64,000 bases of DNA from Pyrus communis (lineage: Eukaryota > Streptophyta > Magnoliopsida > Rosales > Rosaceae), in assembly GCF_963583255.1 (NCBI RefSeq), contig NC_084807.1, forward strand, positions 14,159,072-14,223,071. The letters are read 5' to 3'. The translations under genes and the position numbers were made by a program. The notes below the pieces were generated by a model, which was given only the letters and a program-made list of their open reading frames with translations, searched no databases and had not been told where the DNA came from. The stretch's first letter is position 1. The number at the start of each line of letters is the position of its first letter. Below, in pieces: positions 32,717 to 42,900 of the stretch.

Positions 32717-33673
32717 ATGTCACTTGATAATGCTTCTCTTTTGTCACAGCTCATGGAAAGGTCTCAAATGCAAAGTGTTGATATATTTGATCTTCAATTA
32801 AGGAATAACGTGTTTTCCAATACTTACAGTTCAGATTGGAGTGATCATTCAAACTCTATGTGGTGGGAACCTCAACATGTTCAAGAAGAAGGATATTGGC
32901 AGCCATATGAGGAGTTCTATTCAAGACCTATGCACCCACCACAACCTCATATTCAATATGCCCAACCAAATTTAAGTTCGTCAATAGATTATAATCAAAA
33001 GCTTAACGAATTAATTTGTTTGGTGCAGGGCTCACAAAATCAAGACAATGAGGCTCGACAAGAAGACAAAAGGTTGGACCACTTGGAAAAGCAAATTGGG
33101 CAGATAGCGGAGTTCGTAGGACAATTTTGCGACCAAGGCAAACTCCCTAGTTCAACCATTGTAAATCCGAAGGGAGGATTTGAAGCACCTTTGCCGGAAG
33201 CACTTATTGCTCCTACGCCATCTAATTCAAGTAAGGTTGTTCCAATTAGTTCTAACCCCATTCCACCTAATATCCCTATTCCTTGCAGGTTCATGAATTT
33301 CAAGGAAGAAGAAAGTGAAAAAGACATCTTGGAAGACCTTCCAAAGGTGCAAAGTAGGGAATTTCATGAATTCATCAAAGAGGATATACTTGAGACAACA
33401 ATGCCCAAAGAAGTTGAATTTGATGACATTGGACAAGTCATAACCATCACATGCAATCTGGCCAAGTCCAATATCCCTGAAACTTTCAAAGGAGTGGTGT
33501 TTGTCATTGAGTTCTTGTCAGACAAAACAAGTAAGTCATTTTTTTCAAATTCCATTACATTTTATACTAACTTCTTGTTTTTTTTGAATCAGGCACCTAC
33601 ATTAGAATTCAAACCAATGCCGGTTCACTTCAAGTATCACCTTCCATTCAAGGACCAATTCCATGCCGTTTGA
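32717..33673 (+). CDS. E3 patched gag-tail ORF (318 aa)
   Basis: This open frame is made of pieces of a Gag-Pol. Its middle corresponds to the region after the zinc knuckle (SNTYSSDWSDHSNSMWWEPQ). The linker follows (HLEKQIGQIAEFVGQF, LPSSTIVNPKGGF, then EKDILEDLPKVQ). The end resembles the segment just before RT (APTLEFKPMPVHFKY versus [12 protein letters not shown] in E2). Capsid, knuckle, protease and RT are absent. The N-terminus MSLDNASLLSQLMERSQ recalls the E2 stretch [14 protein letters not shown]. It starts at the first good ATG about 107 bp after the PBS. It may be a decayed remnant that happens to be open, or a small protein retained by this subfamily. Confidence 0.6.
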   Translation: MSLDNASLLSQLMERSQMQSVDIFDLQLRNNVFSNTYSSDWSDHSNSMWWEPQHVQEEGYWQPYEEFYSRPMHPPQPHIQYAQPNLSSSIDYNQKLNELICLVQGSQNQDNEARQEDKRLDHLEKQIGQIAEFVGQFCDQGKLPSSTIVNPKGGFEAPLPEALIAPTPSNSSKVVPISSNPIPPNIPIPCRFMNFKEEESEKDILEDLPKVQSREFHEFIKEDILETTMPKEVEFDDIGQVITITCNLAKSNIPETFKGVVFVIEFLSDKTSKSFFSNSITFYTNFLFFLNQAPTLEFKPMPVHFKYHLPFKDQFHAV

Positions 33674-33684
33674 TTTTATTTATG

Positions 33685-33685
<1 letters not shown>

Positions 33686-33712
<27 letters not shown>
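33686..33712 (+). repeat. A-run at the border of the antisense module (E3)
   Basis: About 27 A followed by an A/G-rich tract, between the gag-tail ORF and the antisense module. Confidence 0.8.
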
Positions 33713-33715
<3 letters not shown>

Positions 33716-33751
33716 AAGAAAAAAAATAAAACATGGCAGAATGATGGAACT

Positions 33752-34408
33752 TCACAAAGGTTGTTTACGTGAAGCCCCACTACGAGGCGTCGAAGCGGAA
33801 GGCATAGAAGCGGGAGGCATAGGAGCGGAAGGCATCGGAGCGGGAGGCATCGGAGCTAGAGCATTCCAGGCCTCAATACTTGGCCAAACGCTGGATGACC
33901 CAGGAAAAAGGTGCCTCTGGAGACAAGCCGCAAGCCTTTGACGGTCACTTTGAATTCGACCCTCAGATTCTTGCAGCTCATCAAGCTTCCTCTTCATGCC
34001 CGACGAATAGTTATTTGCAAGCACATGCAAACTTCTATTCTCGTACTTAAGCTGCTGGATCTCTTGCTTAAGACTTTCCACCTCTGCCATCAATGATTCC
34101 ACCTGACGGGAGCGGGCAAGCAGGCGTTGGCCCATGTTGGACACAGAGCTCGCACACTGAACACTAAGTGCGAGGGACTCTTGAACGGCCAACTCATCGG
34201 ACCGTCCTGACAGCAGCCTACTATCTTTTGGAGTGAGGAGGTTCCTAGCTACTATTGTAGCTGTTGTGGCGTCCTGCATCACGGAGTCTTCACCTGTAAG
34301 AAGACCGTTAGAAGATAAGAAAGAAGGGCGCCATACGTTACCTTGACGCGGCGCGCCCGTATCACTGCTAAGGCTCAATTCCAAGCTAAGGTTCGATGAG
34401 TTTGCCAT
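33752..34408 (-). CDS. Antisense coiled-coil protein (E3 copy, 218 aa)
   Basis: Same protein family as the E1 copy and nearly identical over residues 1-180, with S for F at 70 and A for T at 80. The repeat tract is shorter (two or three fewer PMPxAS units) and the end is TPRSGASRKQPL. The start context is AAAAATGGC. A TATA-like TTATAGAG (complement of 34522-34529) lies about 115 bp upstream. The frame is intact. Function unknown. Confidence 0.7.
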   Translation of the reverse strand: MANSSNLSLELSLSSDTGAPRQGNVWRPSFLSSNGLLTGEDSVMQDATTATIVARNLLTPKDSRLLSGRSDELAVQESLALSVQCASSVSNMGQRLLARSRQVESLMAEVESLKQEIQQLKYENRSLHVLANNYSSGMKRKLDELQESEGRIQSDRQRLAACLQRHLFPGSSSVWPSIEAWNALAPMPPAPMPSAPMPPASMPSASTPRSGASRKQPL

Positions 34409-34920
34409 TTTTCAAAAGTGTTCAAAGAGATGGGGTGGATGGAGTTAGTTCTCAAAGGGCCGGAGTCGATTTTCAAGAATGGGAATTCTTCAGAGTGTGT
34501 TTGTTGTGGTGATTAATAGCTCTATAAGAAGCCAAGGCGACGCGTCCACCAATTCAAAAAGCCGGAATTTCCGGCGTAAGTTCGGCGACGCTTTCTCTGC
34601 TTTTCAGAAAACGCGTTCAACTTTGTCAAAAGTTCACGTGGAGGTCATCATCGCAGCTACACTTTTGCCGACAAGCGTAAATTTCGGCGACGCTTTCTCT
34701 GCTTTTCAGAAAACGCGTGCGACTTTGTCAAAAGAGCTCTGACAAAGCCGCATCCGCACTACCACGTGTCGTTCAGAAAGCGAAGGGGCGCTTGTGTAGA
34801 AATCAAAGGGGCGTCCGTTCAGAAATCGAAGAGCCGTTTGCTCAGAAATTGAAGAGACGTTTGTCGACAAGGGTAAAAGAACAGTACCACCACTTGATAT
34901 TATCTCTATATATGTCGACC
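34409..34920. promoter_or_regulatory. Putative divergent promoter of the antisense module (E3 copy)
   Basis: Two G-boxes CACGTG (34635-34640 and 34763-34768), a minus-strand TATA-like box near 34522-34529 and a plus-strand TATATAT at 34907-34913. The block GGCGACGCTTTCTCTGCTTTTCAG is present twice (about 34580 and 34685). Confidence 0.5.
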
Positions 34921-35403
34921 TTCGTCTTTTATGGCAAGGCAAACCTGAAGAAAATGTCCAACTCTTCCGCACCTCTGAGGGCGCTCTCCCAGCAACGCCT
35001 TTTGAAATACTCAATTTTTTCTCCCCCAAAGAAGATACCAGAAACCTGGAGTACAAATAAGGCAGAAGGAAACGGTCGATCGAAGCATGTGGAGACAACC
35101 ACAACAAATACATGTGCTGCTTCATTCGCCGTTTCTTCAAAAGCAAAGGTATCTCATATCATCAAGGTCTAAAGCAAAAGTATCTCATATCATGCTCTTT
35201 CCCTGTCCTTTCCTTTGTCCTTGTTATTACTCGCATGGCAAAGTAAAACGAAAGCAATCAGAGGCACTTGGAGTCAGTCTTCTGTTCTGGAACCGACTGC
35301 CTGGAATCCATTCCTGATTGCTTACCTAGCGTTGCTCTCGAGTAGTCATCTTCAACGGTTGATACACTTCCAGAGAAGGGACCACTTCTGCAAAGGGGAG
35401 CGA
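34921..35403 (+). other. E3 interior after the plus-strand TATA, left of E4
   Basis: Homologous to 3921-4360 in E1. No gene is called. E4 interrupts it at 35403 and it resumes at 59651 within the sequence GGGGAGCGAGTAAGGC. Confidence 0.8.
35399..35403. repeat. Target site duplication of E4, left copy (AGCGA)
   Basis: Repeated exactly at 59651-59655. Confidence 0.95.
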
Positions 35404-35760
35404 TGATAGGAGCATATTTAGGCGACTTACTTAGCTTGTTTTCGTGCATCTATGTTGTTAATTCATAGTTGTTTTAGTAGTTTAAGCCATTTTCGTGTGT
35501 TTTTAGGTTCATATGGCTAAGGAAGCAAAAAGATGCATTTTGGAGCATTTTGGAGCAAAATTGGGCTTGGAATGGATAGCATATGCTTGGAGCCAAAGTG
35601 TTGGACGAATTTGAAAGCCTTGTATGCACTTTGGACATAAAACAAAGGGCCTAGCCCAATCAAACAATCCTTTGAGCCATGCAAAACCTCTAGCCCAATC
35701 AACAACCCTTAGCCACATGCATTCACATGCATCACAACCCCAAAACCATCAAGAAACACC

Positions 35761-35954
35761 ATTCACACACACATGCACTTACTCTTTCATCATTGCACCA
35801 CCATTCACACACACATGCACTTATTCTTTCATCATTACACCACCATTCACACACACATGCACTTACTCTTTCACACACACATGCACTTACTCTTTCATCA
35901 TTGCACCACCATTCACACACACATGCACTTACTCTTTCATCATTGCACCACCAA
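35761..35954 (+). repeat. 42-bp tandem repeat in E4 5' LTR
   Basis: Units of ATTCACACACACATGCACTT followed by ACTCTTTCATCATTGCACCACC, one of them shortened. The 3' LTR array (57136-57371) has one more unit. Its translations give Thr/His-rich ORFs on both strands that I regard as artefacts. Confidence 0.9.
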
Positions 35955-37563
35955 TTCAACACATGCATTCACACACCAACAACCTAGCTCTTTTTCCATC
36001 ATTATTTCATCCACATGCACTCTCAATCATAACAACCACATGCACTCTCAATCATAACAACCACATTCACTCTTAAACAATCACCCACATATTCTCCCAT
36101 TCCCCCTATAAATACCCTTGCATTCATTCATTCAAGATCATCTCATTTCATACACAACACATTACAAACACATTCTCCCTTCCCTAGCCGTGAGCTTCCC
36201 ATCTCTCCCCTTATAATCCAAACACCATTTTTCCATTCCCCTTCCACTTCTACACCATTCCTCATCCATTTCCATAATCCCCCAAACCTCACCTTAGACC
36301 TTGTGCTACAACAACGAGGAAGATAAGAGGGCCTAAACGTTCATACAATTCAAGTTTGAGTTGTTGGAATGTTTAGGTGTTTCTTTGATTTCAAAGTTTA
36401 AATTCAATTCTCTTTGTTTTGTACGTATGAGGAATGGAAGAGAAGAGTGCCTAAACGTTCATACAATTCAAGTTTGAGTTGTTGGAATGTTTAGGTGTTT
36501 CTTTGATTTCAAAGTTATAATAAATTAAACCCCCTTTAGCTAGGGGGTGATTCGAAATATATGTTTATGCTTGCATTTTGATTTGATTACTTCTAATTGC
36601 GTTTCATAAGTTATGGTTCAATTTGTTTAACCGTTTGATTGATAACTTATTTATGTATGTTTATTGAGAGTGTACACTTAATTTTCATGCATGAATATGA
36701 CGCTAGAATATAAGTGAGTTTCACCTAATAGTTACGAACTTATATTCACAAGTAGTGGAGGTTGCTTATAAACAATCGCGTTAAATGAATTCTTGGCATA
36801 AGTTTCATGCGTATTCCATAGTAACGAATGCCTCGTCAACACTTAAAGTTTTCATGATGCTTAATGATCTTTGATTGTATCTTTATTGTGCTTTTCACGT
36901 AAAGGACTTTTGGAGAATGTTGTGAATTGCGTTGCGCTAACCCATCCAATTCATTAACTTAAGGAAAACTTGACGGTTAATTTAAGCGGACCTAATTGAC
37001 CCGGGGCGTTGAGAATTAATGATTTGTTGAAATGCAATTGGAAATCGTTTTATTATGCAAGTATAACATATGTGGAGATGAACCCCGTAGCTAACTTTCC
37101 ATCCATTCAATTCCATCCATTTGTTCTTTCTTTTCTTGTTTCTGTTTTCATGTTTAATTTAACTTGCTATTCAATTCTGTTAAACATGTGAAACTAATTT
37201 CTTTTTAGTTAGAAGCGAATTTGAAGCCATGGACATATGTTGGTTATGATTTGATTTACTCCAGTTATGAATTCATGAACTTTAGATGTGGGTTACTTTC
37301 CTGTTTTGATTAAGAACTTGTTTATGTATGTGGGTTGAGGGTCGACACTTAATTTGCATGCCTAAAACTTGATGCTAGGATATAAGGGAATTTCACCTAA
37401 TCGTTATGAACTTATATTCATGAGTAGTAAAAATCGCTAGTCACGATTGTGTTTAGTAAACCCTAGGCTGGATTAACATGCGTATCCCATAGTTATGAAT
37501 GCCTAGTCGATGTTTATGATTTCCGTTGAACTTAATGATCTTTGTTGAATGTCTCTATCATGC

Positions 37564-37568
37564 GTATT
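37564..37568. repeat. Target site duplication of E5, left copy (GTATT)
   Basis: Repeated exactly at 52005-52009. The uninterrupted site is seen in the E4 3' LTR at 58981-58985. Confidence 0.95.
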
Positions 37569-39802
37569 TGATAGGAGCATATTCATGCGACTTAAATGGC
37601 TTGTTCTCGTGCATTTACGTTATGTTTCTCTCGTTATTTTAGTCCTTTATGCTTCTTTTGTGTGTTTTCAGGTTCTAAGGGCCTAGGGAGCAAGAAAGTG
37701 CATTTTGAGGCCATTTGGAGCATTTTTGGGCATGGATTGGATAGCTTATCCATGGAGCCAAGAGGATGGACGAATTTGAAGGCCTTGTATGCACTTGAAG
37801 ACACAAAACAATGGATCTAGCCCAATCAAACACATTATGCCATACAAACCAACCTATTTTAGGCCCATTCTATGTACTTAAACCCTAGCCCTTTAAACTA
37901 ATTCATTTATCACTTATCAAACCATTCACTTATCACTCACCACATATCATTCACTTATCACTTAACATATCATTCATTTATTTCACTTCCATACTCCTCT
38001 TAATTCCACATGCATTCTCACACATGCACATCATTCACTCACATTTCCACCATTCATTCTTTATTCCTTTCCAAACATCTCACATGCATTTCCACCTTCC
38101 TACTTCATCATTTCACCACATTCTCCCTCTTTAACTCACATGCATTCATCATAATTCACAACACAAAACAACTTCATTGCCATGGGTTCCCATTTCCTTT
38201 CCAAACATCTCACATGCATTTCTTCATTATTTCCTAACCCTACATGCATTATTTATTGCATCTTCACATGCATTCACACACACTTTACACATTCAAACCA
38301 TGAGCTCCCATTCCTATATGCCATTTTCAGATTTCCACCCACTAACCTAGTCATCAACACATGCACTTCCACCTTTCATCCACAATGATTCATGATTCAT
38401 TCACTTTGCATCCTTTAAATCACATACTTTTCCATCATTAATTAGCCACTTGCATCTTAAACAAACAACCATATGTTCCCTCCACTACTCCTATAAATAC
38501 CCTTGCATTCATTCATTCAATTCAGATCTCATATTTCCATTCACAACACTTCACACAACACAAATACACATCCATTGCCGCAATTCCCCTTCCATTTTCT
38601 GTGCAGTTTTTCTCCTTCATTGCAGCCACTATCCAACCACTTCCCATCCCTCCAAAACACTTCACATAATCCCCAAAGCTCACCTTAGACCTTGTGCTAC
38701 AACAACGAGGAAGAAAAGAGTGCTTAAACGTTCATACAATTCAAGTTTGAGTTGTTGGAATGTTTAGGTGTTTCTTTAATTTCAAAGTTATGAGGAACTA
38801 AACCCCCTTTAGCTAGGGGGTGATTCGAAACTATGTTTATATTTGCAATTTGAATTGATTACGTTTGGTTGGAATTTCATAAGTTGTGGATTCAATTCGT
38901 TTAACTGTTTGATTGATAACTTATTTATGTATGTTCATTGAGATTGCAAGCTTAATTTTCATGCATAAATATGACGCTAGAATATAAGTGAATTTCTCCT
39001 AATCGCTATGAACTTATATTCACAAGTAGTGGAGGTTGCTTATAAACAATCGCGTTAAATGAATTCTTGGCATAAGTATCATGCGTATTCCATAGTAACG
39101 AATGCCTCGTCGATGTTTATGATTTCCGTTGAACTTAATGATCTTTGTTGAATGTCTCTATCATGCGTATTCCATAGTTAGGGACTTTGATTAAGAATAA
39201 TTTGGTTGTAATGCGTATTCCATTCAATCCAACGAATTTAGGGAAATCTGAAAGTTAATCTAAGTGGATCTAATTAACTTGGAGCATTGAGTTTCACAAC
39301 TTATCGAAAGACCAACTGAGAATCAATTTTGTTTTGCAAGTGTAACATGTGTGGAGAAGAACCCCTTGGCTATTCCATCATCCATATTTTTATCACATTC
39401 ATATTTACATTTTGCCTTTAATTATATTCTGTCCATTTAATTTAATATCGTCCAACCACAATTTCCCCCCCCTATTTTGTTAAGTCTTAATCATTCGTAT
39501 TTGTTTTATTTTTGTATCTTTAAGCTTTTGGAGTCATAAACACTTGCAAATTCGTCTAAATCAAGTTCTAGCTTCTATTTGAGTCAATTTGATTGTTTTA
39601 GACAATTTGAGTTTTTCAAAGCCATTCTGAGTCCTAGTAGTCTTGTTAAGAGTATTTTAATTTAGTTTTTATGTTTTTAAGTCAATTTAGAAGGTTTTAG
39701 CAAGCCCTCCTAATCCCCGGTCTAGAACGATCCCTCACTTATCCATTCTACTACAATTGTCAAACGAGGGTTTAATTTGAGTGTCAAGTAAATCTCGCAT
39801 CA
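37569..39802 (+). repeat. E5 5' LTR
   Basis: TGATAGGAGCATATTCATGC...AATCTCGCATCA. TATAAATA at 38492-38499, preceded by many CACATGCA words. ATGCGTATTCCAT occurs at 39081, 39163 and 39211. Confidence 0.95.
38492..38499 (+). promoter_or_regulatory. TATA box of E5 5' LTR
   Basis: CTCCTATAAATACCC. The 3' LTR copy is at 50695-50702. The equivalents in E3 are 30209-30216 and 62422-62429, and in E4 36107-36114 and 57524-57531. Confidence 0.75.
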
Positions 39803-39807
39803 AATTT

Positions 39808-39825
39808 TGGCGCCGTTGCCGGGGA
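39808..39825 (+). other. E5 primer binding site (tRNA-Asp)
   Basis: TGGCGCCGTTGCCGGGGA. A perfect 22-nt palindrome (arm GGATTAGCAAA, 39823-39844) starts inside its last three bases. Confidence 0.92.
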
Positions 39826-39934
39826 TTAGCAAATTTGCTAATCCTTTGTCTTTATTTTTATATTTTGTTTTTCGTGCATTCTTATTTCAAATTCTTAGTT
39901 TGTTTGTTTCCTTGTTTTTTTTTAGGTACTGTGT

Positions 39935-42900
39935 ATGACTCGTAGCTCTCGGCCTATTATAGAGAACATCTCCGACTTTGACGGTGATTTTGAACGCACT
40001 TTGAGGAGAACGAGGAGTCAACAAGAGCCACCACAACCTCCACCACAACCTGGGCTTGAAGAAGACGAAGTAGGTGTAGAAGAAAAGCCCACGGATCAGA
40101 TTTTTGAAGAAGAACAAGCCATGGCAGCAGATAATAGAACCATCAAGGAGCTTTCGGCCTCGGGTTTGGATAATGCATTGCCTCTTTGTATCCAATACCC
40201 CACGGCTGCAGAGGGGAAGACTGAGGAATTTGAACTCAAATCCAGTTTGTTACACCATATTCCGAAGTTCCATGGCTTGTCTATGGAAGACCCCAACAAA
40301 CACTTGAAGGAGTTCGAGGTGGTTTGTTCGAGCATGACCCCCGTCAATGTGGATGGGAGTATATTGAAGATGAAGGCCTTTCCATTTTCACTTATGGACA
40401 AGGCCAAAGATTGGCTCTACGAACTAGCCCCAGGAACTGTGACTTCGTGGGAGAGTATGAAGCGTGCTTTCTTGGAGAAATTCTTCCCTACTTCGAGAGT
40501 GATTCTCCTACGGAAGAAAATTAGTGGTATTCAACAGAATCATGGCGAGACATTCCCGGCTTATTATGAGCGCTTCAAGGGCCTTGTAGCTTCATGTCCT
40601 CAACATCAAATGAAGGAGGAACTTCTCCTTCAATATTTCTATGAGGGCCTCCTTCCTATCGAACGTCAAATGCTTGATGCATCAGCGGGAGGAGCATTGG
40701 TGGACAAAACACCAAGGGATGCCAAGATTCTCATAGCCAACCGAGCGCTCAACGCTCAACAATATGAAGGAGTGGGTCAAAGGGAAGCCCCACGACAACA
40801 AAGTGTAAATGAGGTGAGTGCTATTTCTGAAATTCAATCACAACTTGCTAATCTTACTTCTCTTGTTTCTCAGGTTGTGATTGGTCCAAAAGCACAAGAA
40901 CACCAAGTTTGTGGCGTGTGCTCAATTCAAGGGCATCCATCCGACAAGTGCCCTCAACTAATCGAGAATGGTGGGTGGGAATCTGCCAATGCAATTGGTT
41001 TCCAAGGACAAAATCAAAACAACCCATACTCGAACACTTACAATGCCGAATGGAGGGACCATCCAAACTTCAAATGGAGGGAGCCACAACAAGCTGCCCA
41101 ACAAGGAGGATTTAGGCCAAACCCCCCTGGTTTTTATTCCAAGCCGTATGCACCCCAACAACCCCAACAACCCCAACAACCTTCGACATCATCTCATTCA
41201 GGTACGTCCTTGGAAAGTGATCAAGCTATGCAATTACTAACCTCTATTTCGCAGGGGTTGCAAAATCAAAACAACCGGATAGCAAATAACGAGAAGGAAA
41301 TGACGGATATGAAGAAACAAATAGGGCAGATTTCTGAGTTCCTTGGACAGATTAGAGAGCAAGGAAAGCTTCCTAGCTCAACCACAGTCAATCCAAAGGG
41401 AGGATTCGAATCCGCCAAGGCCATCACCCTAAGGGGTGGAAAAGAAGTTGGGACCGAGCCAAACAATCCCAAATCTGCCCAGAAAGTAGATGAAGAGACG
41501 ACACAACCTGAGGCAGATCACCCTAACTCGGCCAAATCAGGTAATTTAAGTTCAAATTCATGTACTTCACGTCCTAATCTGCCCAATGTACCTTTTCCTC
41601 GCAGGTTCATGCAAGAAAAAAAGGAAGAAAGCGAGAAGGACATTCTTGAAACATTCCGGAAAGTGCAAGTGAACATACCGCTTCTCGATGCAATCAAACA
41701 GGTTCCAAAGTATGCTAAATTCCTCAAGGACCTATGCAATACAAAGAGAAGAAGGGCAAACAAAGAGGTAGTGAAGGTAAGCGAGAATGTGTCCGCTGTT
41801 TTGCAACGTAAACTGCCTACCAAGTGCAAAGACCCCGGTAGTTTCACGATTCCTTGTGTAATTGGACATAATCGTTTTGAACATGCCATGCTTGATTTAG
41901 GTGCATCCATAAATGTCATGCCTTATTCTATTTATGCATCTATGAATTTGGGTGAATTAAAACAAGATGGTGTAATTATACAATTGGCTGATCGTTCTAA
42001 CGCGTATCCAAAAGGAGTTTTGGAGGATGTGCTTGTGCAGGTGAACCATTTAATTTTTCCGGCTGATTTCTACGTCCTAGACATGGAGGATTCAGCCCAT
42101 TCTACATCTTTGCCGATTCTCCTTGGTAGGCCATTCATGAAGACGGCCCGAACGAAGATTGATGTATACAAAGGCACCTTGACAATGGAATTCGATGGGG
42201 AAGTGATTGATTTTAATATTTCTGAAACTATGAGATATCCCGTTGATGACCATTCTTGTTTTTCCATTGATGTTATCGATTCTTTGGCGCAGGTATACCT
42301 TGAAGAATTGAACGAGGACGCCCTGGAAACAACCATCACTAAGGCCATAGAGCGCAAAAATGAAGGATTTGGGCCAATGCAAGGCCACGGCAAGGAGGAG
42401 GAATTCTTTGCAATGGGTTCTAGTGAAGAAATAATTGAGGTTGTGGCAGCCCTTGAGTCATTGCCACAACAATATGGTAAGGTTCCACTCTCACTTTCAA
42501 ATTCAGTTTCCACTAAGATGCTACCTTCTGTTGTTCAGGCACCATCGCTTGAACTTAAGCCGTTGCCAGACCATTTGAAGTATGTGTTTTTGGGAAAAGG
42601 CGAAACATTGCCCGTCATCATTTCATCAAGTCTCACGGCAATGGAGGAGGAGAAGCTTGTGAGGGTGCTGCGAGAGCACAAAACGGCCATAGGGTGGACT
42701 TTGGCCGACATTAAAGGAATAAGCCCTACCACATGCATGCACCGTATACTTCTTGAGGAGGGGGCTAAACCAACTCGAGAGGCTCAACGCCGTCTCAACC
42801 CTCCGATGATGGAAGTGGTGAAGAAGGAAATAATCAAACTTTTGGATTGCGGAGTGATCTACCCTATCTCCGATAGCCGTTGGGTCTCTCCAGTTCAAGT

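Larger units (their letters stand above)
35404..37568 (+). repeat. E4 5' LTR, left part
   Basis: TGATAGGAGCATATTTAGGC to the E5 insertion site GTATT (37564-37568). TATAAATA at 36107-36114. Contains a 42-bp tandem array (35761-35954) and two diverged copies of the LTR core block, the second from about 37198. Confidence 0.93.

Noticed and set aside
34706..35146. A minus-strand ORF of 146 codons upstream of the antisense gene
   Set aside because: It overlaps the putative divergent promoter and other open frames, changes length between copies (102, 146, 82 and 108 codons) and has no recognisable domain.
35761..35954. Direct repeats of 20-42 bp, as in a CRISPR array
   Set aside because: The repeats are contiguous with no unique spacers, lie in plant LTRs and have copies in both LTRs. 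They are ordinary tandem repeats.
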